Shown: positions 17,027-26,197 of the stretch, one piece after another | Layout of the letters: every line of letters starts with the position of its first letter | Numbering within the stretch: the first letter of the stretch is position 1 | Assembly (NCBI RefSeq): GCF_004758605.1 | Contig: NZ_CP038510.1 | Location: forward strand, 232,501 to 296,500 | DNA: 64,000 bases | Direction of reading: 5' to 3' | Origin: Deinococcus metallilatus | GTDB taxonomy: Bacteria; Deinococcota; Deinococci; Deinococcales; Deinococcaceae | Translations under genes and position numbers: made by a program | The notes under the pieces: generated by a model | Told to the model about the DNA's origin: nothing | The model's input: the letters and a program-made list of their open reading frames with translations, nothing else | The model's database searches: none

Positions 17027-18208
17027 CTAGCGGAGTACCCCGGAATCCGGCGCATCGAGACTGGTGGGAGTCCCGGTCAGGCCCAGCAGGTGGGCGCGGG
17101 AGGCGACGCTGGCCGCGCCCCGGGCACGGAAGTTGGGGGCTTCCTGGTGGAGGACCAGGTTCAGGTCACGCCGGAAGCGGGGCAGGATGTTGTCCTCCAG
17201 AGCGGCACGCATGGCCTGCTGGTACACGCTGCGCTCGCCGCTGACCTCGTCGAGGATCAGCAGTTGTTCGGGCCGGTTGATCTGCACGATGTGCGCGAGG
17301 GCCAGGCCAAGCGCCTCACCCGCCGTGGTCAGCAGGGCCAGCGCCTGACGATCCCCCTGTTCGGCGAGGTCGTCGAGTTCCCGCACGGTGAGGGGACCCA
17401 GCCCCGCTTCCCGCGCGTGGCGCTCCAGAGCCGAGTGGGCGGCGAGGGTGTCGAGGCAACCTCGTTTGCCGCAGCGGCACCGCTCACCGCCGGGCTGGAC
17501 GGTGAGGTGCGCGATCTCCCCGGCACCGCCGTGGTAGCCCCGGTAGAGTTCCCCGCCGACAAAGTGGGCGCAGCCGATGCTGTACCCCACCGTGACCACG
17601 CTGAAGTTCTCGGTGCTGCGCGAACGGCCGAAGAACCGCTCGCTGATGGCGATGGCGTGCGCGTCGTTTTCCAGCCAGGTGGGCAGGCCAGTGGCCTCCT
17701 CGACCAGGGCGGCAATCGGCACGTCCTGCCAGCCGAGGTTGGCGGAATGCAGGCAGATGCCCGTCAGGTGATCGACGGCGCCGGAGAGGGCCAGCCCGAT
17801 GCCGCGAACCTTGCCGGGAGGCAGGTCCCCGCGGAGGGCCGGAAGTTGATCACGGATGACCTGGGCGACCTGCTCCGGGGTGCCAGGCAGGGGGAGCCGC
17901 TGCTCGCGAATCACGTTGCCGAGCAGGTCCGTGAGCACCAGCAGCAGCGGGGCACCCTGGATGATGCACACGCCGACGAAGAACGCACTTTCCGGAGCGA
18001 GTTCGAGGAGGACGCTGGGGCGGCCGAACTGCCCATTCGCGGGTCCCAGCGTCGCGTATTCCTTGACCGCACCCTGTTCGATCAGCTCCCGGCTGATCAC
18101 CGAGACGGCCCCCTTGCTCAGGCCGGTGATCTCGGCCATCTGAACGCGGCTGATCGGCTGATGCAGCGTGAACGCTTCGACAAACTTCTGGCGGGCGGTA
18201 AGGCGCAT
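17027..18208 (-). CDS. ROK-family transcriptional repressor (NagC/XylR type)
   Basis: 393 residues: an N-terminal MarR-like helix-turn-helix (RQKFVEAFTLHQPISRVQMAEITGLSKGAVSVIS, about residues 6-39, here given as two joined segments RQKFVEAFTLHQPISRVQ and MAEITGLSKGAVSVIS) and a ROK sugar-binding domain with LENDAHAIAISE, YHGGAGEIAHL and the zinc motif CRCGKRGCLDT. It diverges from the sugar ABC importer and fucosidase genes, and a perfect 9-bp inverted repeat sits in the shared promoter region. The effector is likely fucose or a fucoside; that is inference. Confidence 0.92.
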   Translation of the reverse strand: MRLTARQKFVEAFTLHQPISRVQMAEITGLSKGAVSVISRELIEQGAVKEYATLGPANGQFGRPSVLLELAPESAFFVGVCIIQGAPLLLVLTDLLGNVIREQRLPLPGTPEQVAQVIRDQLPALRGDLPPGKVRGIGLALSGAVDHLTGICLHSANLGWQDVPIAALVEEATGLPTWLENDAHAIAISERFFGRSRSTENFSVVTVGYSIGCAHFVGGELYRGYHGGAGEIAHLTVQPGGERCRCGKRGCLDTLAAHSALERHAREAGLGPLTVRELDDLAEQGDRQALALLTTAGEALGLALAHIVQINRPEQLLILDEVSGERSVYQQAMRAALEDNILPRFRRDLNLVLHQEAPNFRARGAASVASRAHLLGLTGTPTSLDAPDSGVLR

Positions 18209-18278
18209 GTCGGGGTCAGCTTAGAGCCTGGGCGCAGGTGGGCAACAGCGGTGAGGCCACCCGGGGACGGTGAGCGGA

Positions 18279-18330
18279 TTGACAGATCGTGGAGGCGGTC
18301 CCTACACTTAGTTTTCTGTGTAAACTAAGT
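18279..18330 (+). promoter_or_regulatory. Promoter and ROK-repressor operator of the fucoside importer operon
   Basis: TTGACA at 18279-18284 and TACACT at 18303-18308 are separated by 18 bp. Overlapping the -10 is a perfect inverted repeat, ACTTAGTTT (18306-18314) and AAACTAAGT (18322-18330), with a 7-bp spacer. The arrangement and AT-rich half-sites resemble XylR/NagC-type ROK operators, and the divergent ROK gene is the obvious regulator. Confidence 0.75.
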
Positions 18331-18438
18331 GGCCGGGTGGCCTTCCCGGTCACGGTGTCGCAGGACGTTTCAAGGCCGCTCGTCCGCCCCGTCCGCCCTC
18401 CCGTTCCCGGTCCCCAGTGACCCCTTCCCGAGGTGCCT

Positions 18439-19686
18439 ATGCCGCGAATGAAGACCATGCTCGCCCTTGCCGTCCTGCTCGCCGCCGGTCAGTCGCTGGC
18501 GCAGACGACCCTGCGAATTACCGGCTTCAAGTACGGCCCGATTGAGGGCGAGATGATGCGCCAGATCAACGAGAACTTCATGAAGAAGTACCCGGACATC
18601 AAGGTGCAGTACGAGCCGATCAATGGGTACGATGCCTACAAGGACATCATCAAGGCTCGCCTGGCCGGTGGGGACGCGCCCGATATCTTCATGGGCCTGG
18701 CGCGCAACGACATGGTGCTGTGGTCCCGCGCGGGTTATCTGCTGGACCTCACCAGCCAGCCCTGGGTGTCCCGCATGGTGCCCTCCGCCCGCCAGCTCTC
18801 CACTGCGGACAAGAAGGTCTACCAGATGGTCGCCGAGTACAGCGGCATCGGCATGTTCGTCAACACGGACCTGCTGAAAAAAGCCGGGGCCAGCATTCCC
18901 ACCGATGCGCCCAGCTTCGTCAAGACCATGAACAGCCTCAAGCAGAAGGGCATCACCCCGCTGCTGCTGGGCGGCAAGGACGCCTGGGGCTACGAGATCA
19001 TGGCCGAGTTCATCGCGGCCAACACCCTCTACCGCACCACGCCCGACTACGACCAGCGCTTGATCACCGGCAAGGCCAAGTTCAACAGCGCCCCCTGGGT
19101 GAACGCCCTGAACACCCTCAACCAGTACGGCAAGGCGGGCTACTACAACCCGAAACTCTCCCTGGGCATCGACAGCTTCGACAACGCCTACAGCGAATTC
19201 TCGGCGGGCCGCGTCGCCATGATCCCGATGGGCTCCTGGGGCGTGCAGATCGTGCAGAAGAACAACCCCAACCTGAAGTTCCAGATGATTCCCTACCCCG
19301 GCGGCCCCGCGGGCAGCAAGCCCATCGGCATGGACCTGGCGGGCATGAGCATGATGATCAACGCCAAGACGAAGAACGCCGCTGCGGCACGCACGTACCT
19401 GAACTACTTCAGCTCCCCCGAGAACATGAAGTTCTACCTGACCAAGTCCGGTGCCTTCTCTCCCTTCAAGGACGTGGCCGGAACGCTACCCGCCGAGATG
19501 AATCCGCTGGCTGCCGCTGTCAAAGACGGGCGTACGGTCAGCTACCTGCCCTACCAGTGGCCCGTCGCGGACATGACCACGCCCATGCGCAAGGGCTTGC
19601 AGGATTTGATCAATGGGACGGCTCCCGCTCAGGTGCTCTCCGACTGGGACAAGGCCTTCGCGGACCAACTCGCCCGCTTCAAGTGA
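18439..19686 (+). CDS. Sugar ABC importer, extracellular binding protein (CUT1 family)
   Basis: Family 1 solute-binding protein of 415 residues with a signal peptide (basic start, hydrophobic LALAVLLAAGQSLA, cleavage near AQT). Typical features are INENFMKKYPDIKVQYEP, DAPDIFMGLARNDM, GRVAMIPMGSWGVQI and MDLAGMSMMINAKTKNA. ATG 18439 lies 5 nt after GAGG; a GTG at 18433 and an ATG at 18448 are alternatives. Operon with two permeases, a GH29 fucosidase and a ROK kinase points to a fucosylated oligosaccharide as ligand. No ATPase is encoded with it, so a shared MsiK/UgpC-type ATPase elsewhere is expected. Confidence 0.92.
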   Translation: MPRMKTMLALAVLLAAGQSLAQTTLRITGFKYGPIEGEMMRQINENFMKKYPDIKVQYEPINGYDAYKDIIKARLAGGDAPDIFMGLARNDMVLWSRAGYLLDLTSQPWVSRMVPSARQLSTADKKVYQMVAEYSGIGMFVNTDLLKKAGASIPTDAPSFVKTMNSLKQKGITPLLLGGKDAWGYEIMAEFIAANTLYRTTPDYDQRLITGKAKFNSAPWVNALNTLNQYGKAGYYNPKLSLGIDSFDNAYSEFSAGRVAMIPMGSWGVQIVQKNNPNLKFQMIPYPGGPAGSKPIGMDLAGMSMMINAKTKNAAAARTYLNYFSSPENMKFYLTKSGAFSPFKDVAGTLPAEMNPLAAAVKDGRTVSYLPYQWPVADMTTPMRKGLQDLINGTAPAQVLSDWDKAFADQLARFK

Positions 19687-19723
19687 TCGCCGTGCCTTCC
19701 CGCCCCGTACTGGAGGTGGCCGC

Positions 19724-20671
19724 GTGACCAACCAGGCTCAAGGCGTTGCCGCACCCAGCACTGCCAGTCTTCCCACACGGAGAAAACCCAGGGCCGGACG
19801 GCTGTTCCCCACCTCGACCATGCTGCTCTTCCTGGCCCCGGCGATGCTGATCTACGGCATTTTCGTCCTGTGGCCCACCCTGAACGGCCTGTACCTGAGC
19901 GTCACGGAGTACAGCGGGGCTGGGAAGGCCCAGTACGTGGGGGGCGAGAACTTCACCCGCCTCCTCACTGACGGGCAGGCCCTGAAAGCCGTCAAGAACA
20001 CCGTCGTGTATGCCCTGGTGGCCGTGATCGCGCAGAACCTGCTGGGCCTGGCCTTCGCCCGCGCCCTCAACAGCTACCCCCGGCTGCGCAATGTCCTGCG
20101 GGTACTGCTGTTCACGCCCAGCATGATCGCCGCCCTGGTGGCCGCCTACATCTGGGCCGCGATCTACTCCCCGCTGGGTGGGGGCCTGAACGCCTTGCTG
20201 GCCTCGCTCGGCCTGGAGAACCTTCAGAAGGTCTGGCTGGGGGACCAGAGCCTCGCGTTGATGAGCGTCGCGGCGGTGCAGGTCTGGATGTTCGCCGGGC
20301 AGACTGCGGCCATCTACCTGGCGGGCTACATGGGGATTCCTGACGAGATCTACGACGCCGCCAAACTGGACGGCGCGCAGGGCTGGACCCTCTTCCGCCG
20401 GGTGGAGTGGCCCCTGCTCGCGCCCGCCGCCACCGTCAGCATCACGCTCTGCACCATCGGCAGCCTGAAGGTCTTCGAATTGCCCTTCGTGATGACCTCG
20501 GGCGGTCCCAGCGAGGCGACCCTCACGCTGGGGATGCTGATCTACCGCACGGCCTTCACCGGCAATCAGTTCGGGTACGCCGCGGCCCTCGCGCTGGTGA
20601 TGCTGCTCCTGATCATGGTCGTGACCGCTTTTCAGGTGCTGGTCCTGCGTGCGCGGGAGGCCCGGCTGTGA
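19724..20671 (+). CDS. Sugar ABC importer permease, MalF-like
   Basis: 315-residue inner-membrane protein with six predicted membrane segments and the EAA loop DEIYDAAKLDGAQGWTLFRRVEWPLLAPA that contacts the ATPase (shortened here: YDAAKLDGAQGWTLFRRVEW). The GTG start at 19724 follows a GGAGG site and is preferred to an upstream start that would overlap the binding-protein gene. The stop overlaps the next permease start (GTGA). Confidence 0.92.
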   Translation: MTNQAQGVAAPSTASLPTRRKPRAGRLFPTSTMLLFLAPAMLIYGIFVLWPTLNGLYLSVTEYSGAGKAQYVGGENFTRLLTDGQALKAVKNTVVYALVAVIAQNLLGLAFARALNSYPRLRNVLRVLLFTPSMIAALVAAYIWAAIYSPLGGGLNALLASLGLENLQKVWLGDQSLALMSVAAVQVWMFAGQTAAIYLAGYMGIPDEIYDAAKLDGAQGWTLFRRVEWPLLAPAATVSITLCTIGSLKVFELPFVMTSGGPSEATLTLGMLIYRTAFTGNQFGYAAALALVMLLLIMVVTAFQVLVLRAREARL

Positions 20672-21528
20672 GTGCGCCCGCCCTTCCCGCCCGCCGCCCG
20701 CTCACCGCCCGGAAGGTCCTGCACATTCTCGGTGGCCTGCTGCTGGTGGTGCTGACGGTGGTGTACCTCCTGCCGCTGGTGTTTATGGTCAGCACGTCGC
20801 TGAAAACGCCGCTGGAACAGAGCATGAACCCCCTCGCGTTCCCTGCCCGGCCTCACCTGGACAACTACCGGAACGCCTTCACCCAGATGGGCTACCTGCC
20901 GTCCCTGCTGAGCACCTTGATCGTGACGCTCGGCTCCAGCCTGCTGATCGTGGTCAGCGCCAGCCTGGCCGCCTATCCCCTGGCCCGCGTGAAGAACCGG
21001 CTGACCGCCGTGTCCAGTCAGCTCTTTATGGTCGGCCTGATCATGCCGTTCTTCATGATCATGATCCCGCTGTACAGCGTCATGAAGAACCTGCACCTGA
21101 TCAACACCTACTGGGGCGTGATGGTGCTGTACACGGCGCTCAACCTGCCCTTTGCCGTCTTCTTCTACACCAGTTTCATCGCGAGTCTCCCGGCAGAGCT
21201 GGAGGAATCGGCGTATATCGACGGCTGCAACCCCCTGCAGAGCTTCCGGTACATCGTCTTCCCGCTGCTGCGCCCGGTGACGGCCACGATCAGCATGTTC
21301 ATCAGCCTGGGCATCTGGAACGACTTCCTGCTGCCCCTGCTGTTCCTCTACAAGCCGGAGTTCCGCACCATGATGGTCAGCGTGTACTCCTTCGTCGGCC
21401 AGTACGGCTTCGAGCCGACCACGCTGTTCGCCGCTGCGGGCCTCGCCGTGCTGCCCCTGCTGATCGTCTTCTTCGTCATGCAGCGCTCCATCATCCAGGG
21501 CATCACGGCGGGCGCCATCAAGGGGTAA
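20668..21528 (+). CDS. Sugar ABC importer permease, MalG-like
   Basis: 286-residue partner permease with six membrane segments and the EAA loop ELEESAYIDGCNPLQSFRYI before the last two segments. GTG start at 20668 overlaps the first permease's stop, so the two subunits are translationally coupled. It ends with the typical QGITAGAIKG tail. A long hairpin follows before the fucosidase gene. Confidence 0.92.
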   Translation: MSAPALPARRPLTARKVLHILGGLLLVVLTVVYLLPLVFMVSTSLKTPLEQSMNPLAFPARPHLDNYRNAFTQMGYLPSLLSTLIVTLGSSLLIVVSASLAAYPLARVKNRLTAVSSQLFMVGLIMPFFMIMIPLYSVMKNLHLINTYWGVMVLYTALNLPFAVFFYTSFIASLPAELEESAYIDGCNPLQSFRYIVFPLLRPVTATISMFISLGIWNDFLLPLLFLYKPEFRTMMVSVYSFVGQYGFEPTTLFAAAGLAVLPLLIVFFVMQRSIIQGITAGAIKG

Positions 21529-21568
21529 GCCACCACCACGGTCTGCCTTCCCGCGCCCGCTTCCTCGC

Positions 21569-21618
21569 GCCGGTTTTCCTGACCCACTGATACAGCCGGG
21601 CAGGCCAGGAAAACCGGC
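21569..21618. repeat. 13-bp inverted repeat between permease and fucosidase genes
   Basis: GCCGGTTTTCCTG (21569-21581) pairs with CAGGAAAACCGGC (21606-21618) across 24 nt. It sits 40 bp after the permease stop and 44 bp before the fucosidase start. It could be a partial terminator, an RNA stabiliser for the upstream message, or an operator. Confidence 0.6.
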
Positions 21619-21662
21619 CGAATGCTCCAGGAAGTTCCTCTTGCCCTTCAACCAGGACACGT

Positions 21663-22997
21663 ATGACTGATACCTCCACTTCTCCCCGTTCGTTTGCCCT
21701 GCCCCCCGAGCAGGTCCAATGGTTCACCGAGGCCCGCTTCGGCATCTTCATCCACTGGGGCGTGTACGCCGTCGCCGGGCGGCACGAGTGGCTCAAGACC
21801 CGTGAGCGGCTCACCACGGAGCAGTACCAGGCTTACCTCGACCACTTCGAGGCTGACCGCTATGACCCGGCCCAGTGGGCGCGTGCGGCACGGCAGGCCG
21901 GGGCCCGCTACATGGTGGTGACTAGCAAGCACCACGACGGCTTCTGCCTATGGGGCAGCCAGTTGACGGACTACACGGCCATGCAGACTCCCGCCGGGCG
22001 CGACCTGCTGCGGCCCCTGCTGGACGCCTTCCGGAATGAGGGCCTCCGAGTGGGCCTGTACCACTCCCTGATCGACTGGCACCACCCCGAGTTCCCGGTG
22101 GACAGCCTCCACCCGCAGCGGGACGACGAGGCCTTCCGCCTGGCAGAGCAGGGCCGCGACATCCGCAAGTACGCCGCCTATCTGCACGGCCAGGTCAGGG
22201 AACTTCTCAGTGAGTACGGCAAGATCGACATCCTCTGGTTCGATTTCAGCTATCCGAAGTGGAACCACGGCTATGCGTGGAGCCAGGGGAAAGGCCGCGA
22301 GGACTGGCAGGCCGAGGCACTCCTCGCGGCCGCCCGCGAACTGCAACCCCACATCCTGATGAATAACCGTGCCGATCTTCCCGCCGACTTTGTCACCCCG
22401 GAGCAGCAGCAACCGATGACGCGCCTGATGGAGGGCGACCGGCCGGTGATCTGGGAAAGCTGCGTGACCATGGGCACGAGCGGGAGCTGGACGTACTCGC
22501 CGGACGAGCAGTACCTCAGCAGTGAGGACCTCGTGAAGCTGCTGATTGACGTGGTCAGCAAGGGTGGGAACCTGCTGCTGAATGTCGCCCCCGATGCCCG
22601 GGGGCAGCTCCCCGAACCCGTACTGGACCGCCTGGTGGGGATTGGCCGCTGGATGGACCTGCATGGCGCCAGCATCTACGGGTCCGGCCCAGCGGACCTG
22701 CCCGCCGCCACCGACTGCCGCTACACCAGCAAACCTGGCCGCCTGTACGTCCACATCCTGAGCTGGCCGCTGGGCTTCCTGCACCTGCCGGGTCTGGCTG
22801 GAAAAGTGCAGTTCGCCCGGTTCCTGCATGACCACTCACAGGTGCTCTACCAGGAGATCGACGCCAGCCGGACCGACGACCCGGAGCACGTGGATAACGT
22901 GGTGCCCAGTGTCCTGCCGGGCACCCTGTCGCTGAAACTTCCCAGACGCCGCCCCGACGTTCTGGTCCCCGTCGTGGAGCTGTTCCTCCATGATTGA
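21663..22997 (+). CDS. Alpha-L-fucosidase, GH29
   Basis: Retaining exo-fucosidase that releases L-fucose from glycans. The 444 residues begin with the hallmark WFTEARFGIFIHWGVYAVAG, then AGARYMVVTSKHHDGFCLW and the nucleophile region DILWFDFSYPKW (Asp after Phe). NLLLNVAPDARGQLP is also typical. There is no signal peptide, so it acts in the cytoplasm on oligosaccharides brought in by the adjacent importer. ATG 21663. The stop overlaps the following ROK kinase start by 8 nt. The fucose produced would feed the operon at 11014-16144. Confidence 0.95.
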   Translation: MTDTSTSPRSFALPPEQVQWFTEARFGIFIHWGVYAVAGRHEWLKTRERLTTEQYQAYLDHFEADRYDPAQWARAARQAGARYMVVTSKHHDGFCLWGSQLTDYTAMQTPAGRDLLRPLLDAFRNEGLRVGLYHSLIDWHHPEFPVDSLHPQRDDEAFRLAEQGRDIRKYAAYLHGQVRELLSEYGKIDILWFDFSYPKWNHGYAWSQGKGREDWQAEALLAAARELQPHILMNNRADLPADFVTPEQQQPMTRLMEGDRPVIWESCVTMGTSGSWTYSPDEQYLSSEDLVKLLIDVVSKGGNLLLNVAPDARGQLPEPVLDRLVGIGRWMDLHGASIYGSGPADLPAATDCRYTSKPGRLYVHILSWPLGFLHLPGLAGKVQFARFLHDHSQVLYQEIDASRTDDPEHVDNVVPSVLPGTLSLKLPRRRPDVLVPVVELFLHD

Positions 22998-23898
22998 TCC
23001 TGCCTCTGCGGTGAAGGGCGGGTGGGCGGGAGCGGGGCTGAGCGGCGGCCCAGTGGTGCTCGACGTGGGGGCCACCACGACACGGGTGACCATCCCCCGC
23101 GAAGACGGCCTCCAGCCCCCCCGGTACAGCCGAACCCCCGCCCTTCAGGGACCGGAAGCGGTGACGCGCCACCTGGCCACCGAGATCCTGTCCCTGAATC
23201 CCCGGCCCAGCCGGGTGGGTGTGGCCATCTTCGGATTCGTCGAGGATGGCCATGTCACCGCCCTGGATACCAGCATCGCGCCGGGCTGGCAGCAGTTCCC
23301 CTTGCAATGCCGCCTGGAAGAGGCGCTGCGCTGCCCGGTTCAGGTGGTGAACGATGCCCACGCGGCGGCCCTCGGCGAGTACCAGGCCCTGGGCGTGACC
23401 GAGAATTTCCTCTATGTGACCGTCAGCACCGGCATCGGGGGGGGGCTCGTGCTGCCCAGCCGAACCGGGGGGGCAGCCTACAGCGGTCCCGCCGAACTGG
23501 GTTACGTTCCGGTCCTCACGCCCCAGGGGCAGCAGTTGGTGGAATACCTGAGCAGTGGCTCGGCCCTGTCTCGCCTGGCCGGGGAGCAGGGGTACCGGGA
23601 CGTGCAGCAGCTTTACAGGGCGGCGGAAGCTGGGGATGCCCAGGCCGAGGGCCTCATCCGCGCGGCGCTGGCCCCCCTGGCCGAGAAGGTGCTGGGCCTG
23701 ACCGCTCCCCTCAGCATCCGGCGCGTGGCGCTGGGTGGAGGCGTTGGTTTCCGCCCACTGAGCCTGAAGATTCTGACCCAGCACCTCCAGGCCAGCCTCT
23801 GCCCCGTCAAGCCGATTCTCCAGCATGCCGTTCTGGGCGACTCGGCCGGGCTGGCCGGGATGGCGAGCCTGACGCCTCTCCTGTCCGGGGAAGCCTGA
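22990..23898 (+). CDS. ROK-family sugar kinase lacking the zinc motif
   Basis: 302-residue ROK protein without a DNA-binding domain, so probably a kinase. The ATP loop is VLDVGATTTRVTI, the catalytic Asp is in VVNDAHAAALGE, and STGIGGGLVL and ALGGGVGFRP are present. The usual CxCGxxGC zinc-binding loop is absent: the segment after GPAELGYVPV goes straight on to LTPQGQQ with no cysteines. The translation start overlaps the fucosidase end. The substrate is unknown; because the fucose route here needs no kinase, another hexose released by glycan breakdown is likely. Confidence 0.85.
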   Translation: MIDPASAVKGGWAGAGLSGGPVVLDVGATTTRVTIPREDGLQPPRYSRTPALQGPEAVTRHLATEILSLNPRPSRVGVAIFGFVEDGHVTALDTSIAPGWQQFPLQCRLEEALRCPVQVVNDAHAAALGEYQALGVTENFLYVTVSTGIGGGLVLPSRTGGAAYSGPAELGYVPVLTPQGQQLVEYLSSGSALSRLAGEQGYRDVQQLYRAAEAGDAQAEGLIRAALAPLAEKVLGLTAPLSIRRVALGGGVGFRPLSLKILTQHLQASLCPVKPILQHAVLGDSAGLAGMASLTPLLSGEA

Positions 23899-23910
23899 GA
23901 GGGCATTGCA

Positions 23911-23957
23911 TTGCTTCCAACCCGGGTTGAAAAAACAACAACACCAGTTGGAAGCAA
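23911..23957. terminator. Inverted repeat between convergent genes, likely bidirectional terminator
   Basis: TTGCTTCCAAC (23911-23921) and GTTGGAAGCAA (23947-23957) form a perfect 11-bp stem with a 25-nt AT-rich loop, starting 12 nt after the ROK kinase stop and lying before the convergent pfkB end. Confidence 0.6.
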
Positions 23958-24017
23958 CGTGGTCCCCGAGTCCCTTATTCTCGCCCCGCTCGTCCTCCGA
24001 GCAAACACGGTCGGGGA

Positions 24018-24902
24018 TCACCTGGCCCTGCTGACCTCCACGGCCTGCCGCAACTCCTCGGCGGCCTGCCGGGTAAGGGCGGTCGGGCCGCCCTGGAGGG
24101 CACTGGCACTGCCGCAGGCCACGGCCCAGGCCAGCGCTTCCTGTTCGGGGAGGCCCTGGGCTTCGGCCCACAGAAACCCGGCGAGGGTGCAGTCGCCCGC
24201 GCCGACGGGATTGGCGACGTCGACCCTGGGAACGCGCGCCTCCCACGTCTCCTGACCGACCAACCAGGCCCCCTGCGCGCCGCGCGTGACCAGGAGCCGA
24301 CTCCCGAACCTCTCCCTCAGGCGCCTCGCGGCCTCCAGCTCCGCGCTCCCGGCGATCTGCCTCAGCTCGGCCTCGTTGGGTTTCACGAGGGCCGCCCCCG
24401 CCTCCAGCGCGGTCCGCAGGGCTGGGCCGCTGGTATCGGCGGCGGCTGGCGCCTGCTGGTGGATGAGGGCACCGAACGCCTCCAGCGGCATTCCGGGGGG
24501 GAGGCTGCCGCACAGCACCAGGGTGTGCCCCGCGCAGGCGGTCAGCAGGCGCTCCAGGGCGGAGGCGTCGTGGGGAACGCCCGCCTCGTTGATCTCGGTC
24601 GGGTGCCCTTCCCGGAGGACGATCTGGCACTCCCGGGTTTCGCCCCGGTCCAGAAAGACGTGCTGCCCCGCGAGGCCCTCGGCGGCCAGCAACGCCGCGA
24701 ACTTCTGCCCGTTGAACCCGGCCAGCACGCCCGCCGCCGTGACCTCCGCCCCCAGGGTCCGCAGGGCGCGTGCCACGTTGACCCCCTTGCCGCCCGCCTG
24801 CTCGCGCCGTTCGGTGACGCGGTGCAGCTCGCCCGGCTGGAGAGGCTGGTCCAGACGCAGAATGCGGTCGATGGCTGGATTGAGGGTGAGCGGAACGAAC
24901 AT
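24018..24902 (-). CDS. PfkB-family kinase (1-phosphofructokinase / tagatose-6-phosphate kinase type)
   Basis: 294-residue ribokinase-fold kinase of the FruK/LacC branch: LTLNPAIDRIL at the start, QAGGKGVNVARALRTLG (substrate Gly-Gly), LCGSLPPGMP, VKPNEAELRQIAG and the catalytic NPVGAGDCTLAGFLWA (Asp in GAGD). It would phosphorylate fructose-1-P or tagatose-6-P to a bisphosphate. Neighbouring divergent genes encode an amino-sugar-type isomerase and a class II aldolase, favouring the tagatose-6-P role. A 290-bp divergent promoter region separates it from them; I saw no clear operator there. Confidence 0.88.
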   Translation of the reverse strand: MFVPLTLNPAIDRILRLDQPLQPGELHRVTERREQAGGKGVNVARALRTLGAEVTAAGVLAGFNGQKFAALLAAEGLAGQHVFLDRGETRECQIVLREGHPTEINEAGVPHDASALERLLTACAGHTLVLCGSLPPGMPLEAFGALIHQQAPAAADTSGPALRTALEAGAALVKPNEAELRQIAGSAELEAARRLRERFGSRLLVTRGAQGAWLVGQETWEARVPRVDVANPVGAGDCTLAGFLWAEAQGLPEQEALAWAVACGSASALQGGPTALTRQAAEELRQAVEVSRAR

Positions 24903-25192
24903 GCCCGCATCCTAGGCGGCACGTGCGCGGCGCTGTGGCCCCACGCGGCCAGGTTGAATGAATGGAGATCAACTCGGGCATTCCTGCCCCGAACCAGGCG
25001 ACCTTCTGAGCGAAAAGCCCGAAATAGAGCAACGGCGAAATGCTTATCCACGCGGCGCTGCCTAAGATGGGGGCACGACAAACTTCGGCGTGGCTGAAGG
25101 AAGGGGGAGGAGCAGATGGCAAGACGCTGGGTGTTCGCTCACCCCTGGTGTGGGCCGGGTGGGGAAGTCCCAGGCGGGACAGGCGGAACACG

Positions 25193-26197
25193 GTGAGGGC
25201 CATCCTCGCGGTGGATGGTGGGGGCACCAAGACCGACGCGGCGCTGATCGACGAACGTGGGCATGTGGTCTTCCATGCCCGCGGGGAAGGAGTCAACCCC
25301 TTCGACCAACCGGATTGGTCCGCCGTGCTGGAGGTGCTCCTGGCGCGGGTGCCCCGGCCCTACGGCGCGGCAGGCCTGGGGCTGCCCGGCTATGGGGAAG
25401 CCCCAGAGGTCACGGCCCGGCAGGACGAGGCCGCGCGGGGGCTCGCCGTCCCCCTCACGCTGGTGAACGATGTCGAGGCGGCACATGTGGGTGCCTTTGC
25501 TGGCGGCGCGGGCACCCTGATCCTGGCGGGCACCGGCTCGATGGTCTGGGCGGCGGACGGGGCGGGCGGGCACACCCGCGCGGGTGGCTGGGGCGATGTC
25601 CTCGGGGATGAAGGAAGCGCGCACTGGATCGGCCTGCGGGCACTGAACCGGCTGACCCGCTCGCTGGACGGTCGCCTGGCCTTCGGCGGACTGGAGCAGG
25701 CCGTGCTGGAGGCCGTGCGCGGGGAATGGCCCAGCTCACCCGACCTCACGCCCTCCGCCGCCGTCCTGACCTGGCTGGGTCGCCTGGGGCATCCCCGGTC
25801 GGGCATCGCGGCGCTGGCACGGGTGGTGGACGCTGCCGCCGAGAGAGGAGAACCGGAGGCCCGGCAGCTTCTGGCCTCTGCCGCCGGTGAACTCGCGCAG
25901 GCCGCGCGGGCCGCGCAGCGCCGCCTGCCCTCGGCGGGACCGCGCTGGAGCGTCGCCGGGGGCGTCACGCGCAGCCGCATCGTCCGCGACCACCTGAAAG
26001 GCGAACTCGGCGCGGCTCACTTCCGGGAGGTCCGGCTGCCCCCGCTGGGCGGCGCGGCACTTCTGGGGGCACGTCGGGCCGGATGGACCCTCACCCCTGA
26101 ATGGGTCCAGACCCTCGCCACCGAACTCGCCCACCTTCCAGGCGGCACGCCACAAGGCACGAGAGGAGAACCATGTCCCACAACATCAGCCCCATGA
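25193..26197 (+). CDS. BadF/BadG-type ATPase, N-acetylhexosamine kinase-like
   Basis: 334-residue actin-fold kinase. Features are ILAVDGGGTKTDAALID (phosphate 1 loop), VNDVEAAHVGAFAGGAG, ILAGTGSMVWAAD (phosphate 2) and a Gly-rich adenosine segment near VAGGVTRSR. This family includes N-acetylglucosamine kinases and glucosamine kinases. The GTG at 25193 begins exactly at the conserved strand; upstream reading frame is not conserved. It overlaps the SIS gene start by 25 nt. Together with the isomerase, aldolase and PfkB gene it suggests amino-hexose use, probably galactosamine or GalNAc. Confidence 0.85.
   Translation: MRAILAVDGGGTKTDAALIDERGHVVFHARGEGVNPFDQPDWSAVLEVLLARVPRPYGAAGLGLPGYGEAPEVTARQDEAARGLAVPLTLVNDVEAAHVGAFAGGAGTLILAGTGSMVWAADGAGGHTRAGGWGDVLGDEGSAHWIGLRALNRLTRSLDGRLAFGGLEQAVLEAVRGEWPSSPDLTPSAAVLTWLGRLGHPRSGIAALARVVDAAAERGEPEARQLLASAAGELAQAARAAQRRLPSAGPRWSVAGGVTRSRIVRDHLKGELGAAHFREVRLPPLGGAALLGARRAGWTLTPEWVQTLATELAHLPGGTPQGTRGEPCPTTSAP

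Noticed and set aside
22555..25296. Minus-strand frame of 913 codons spanning fucosidase, ROK kinase and pfkB
   Set aside because: It crosses three well-supported genes and the intergenic hairpin and shows no recognisable domain.
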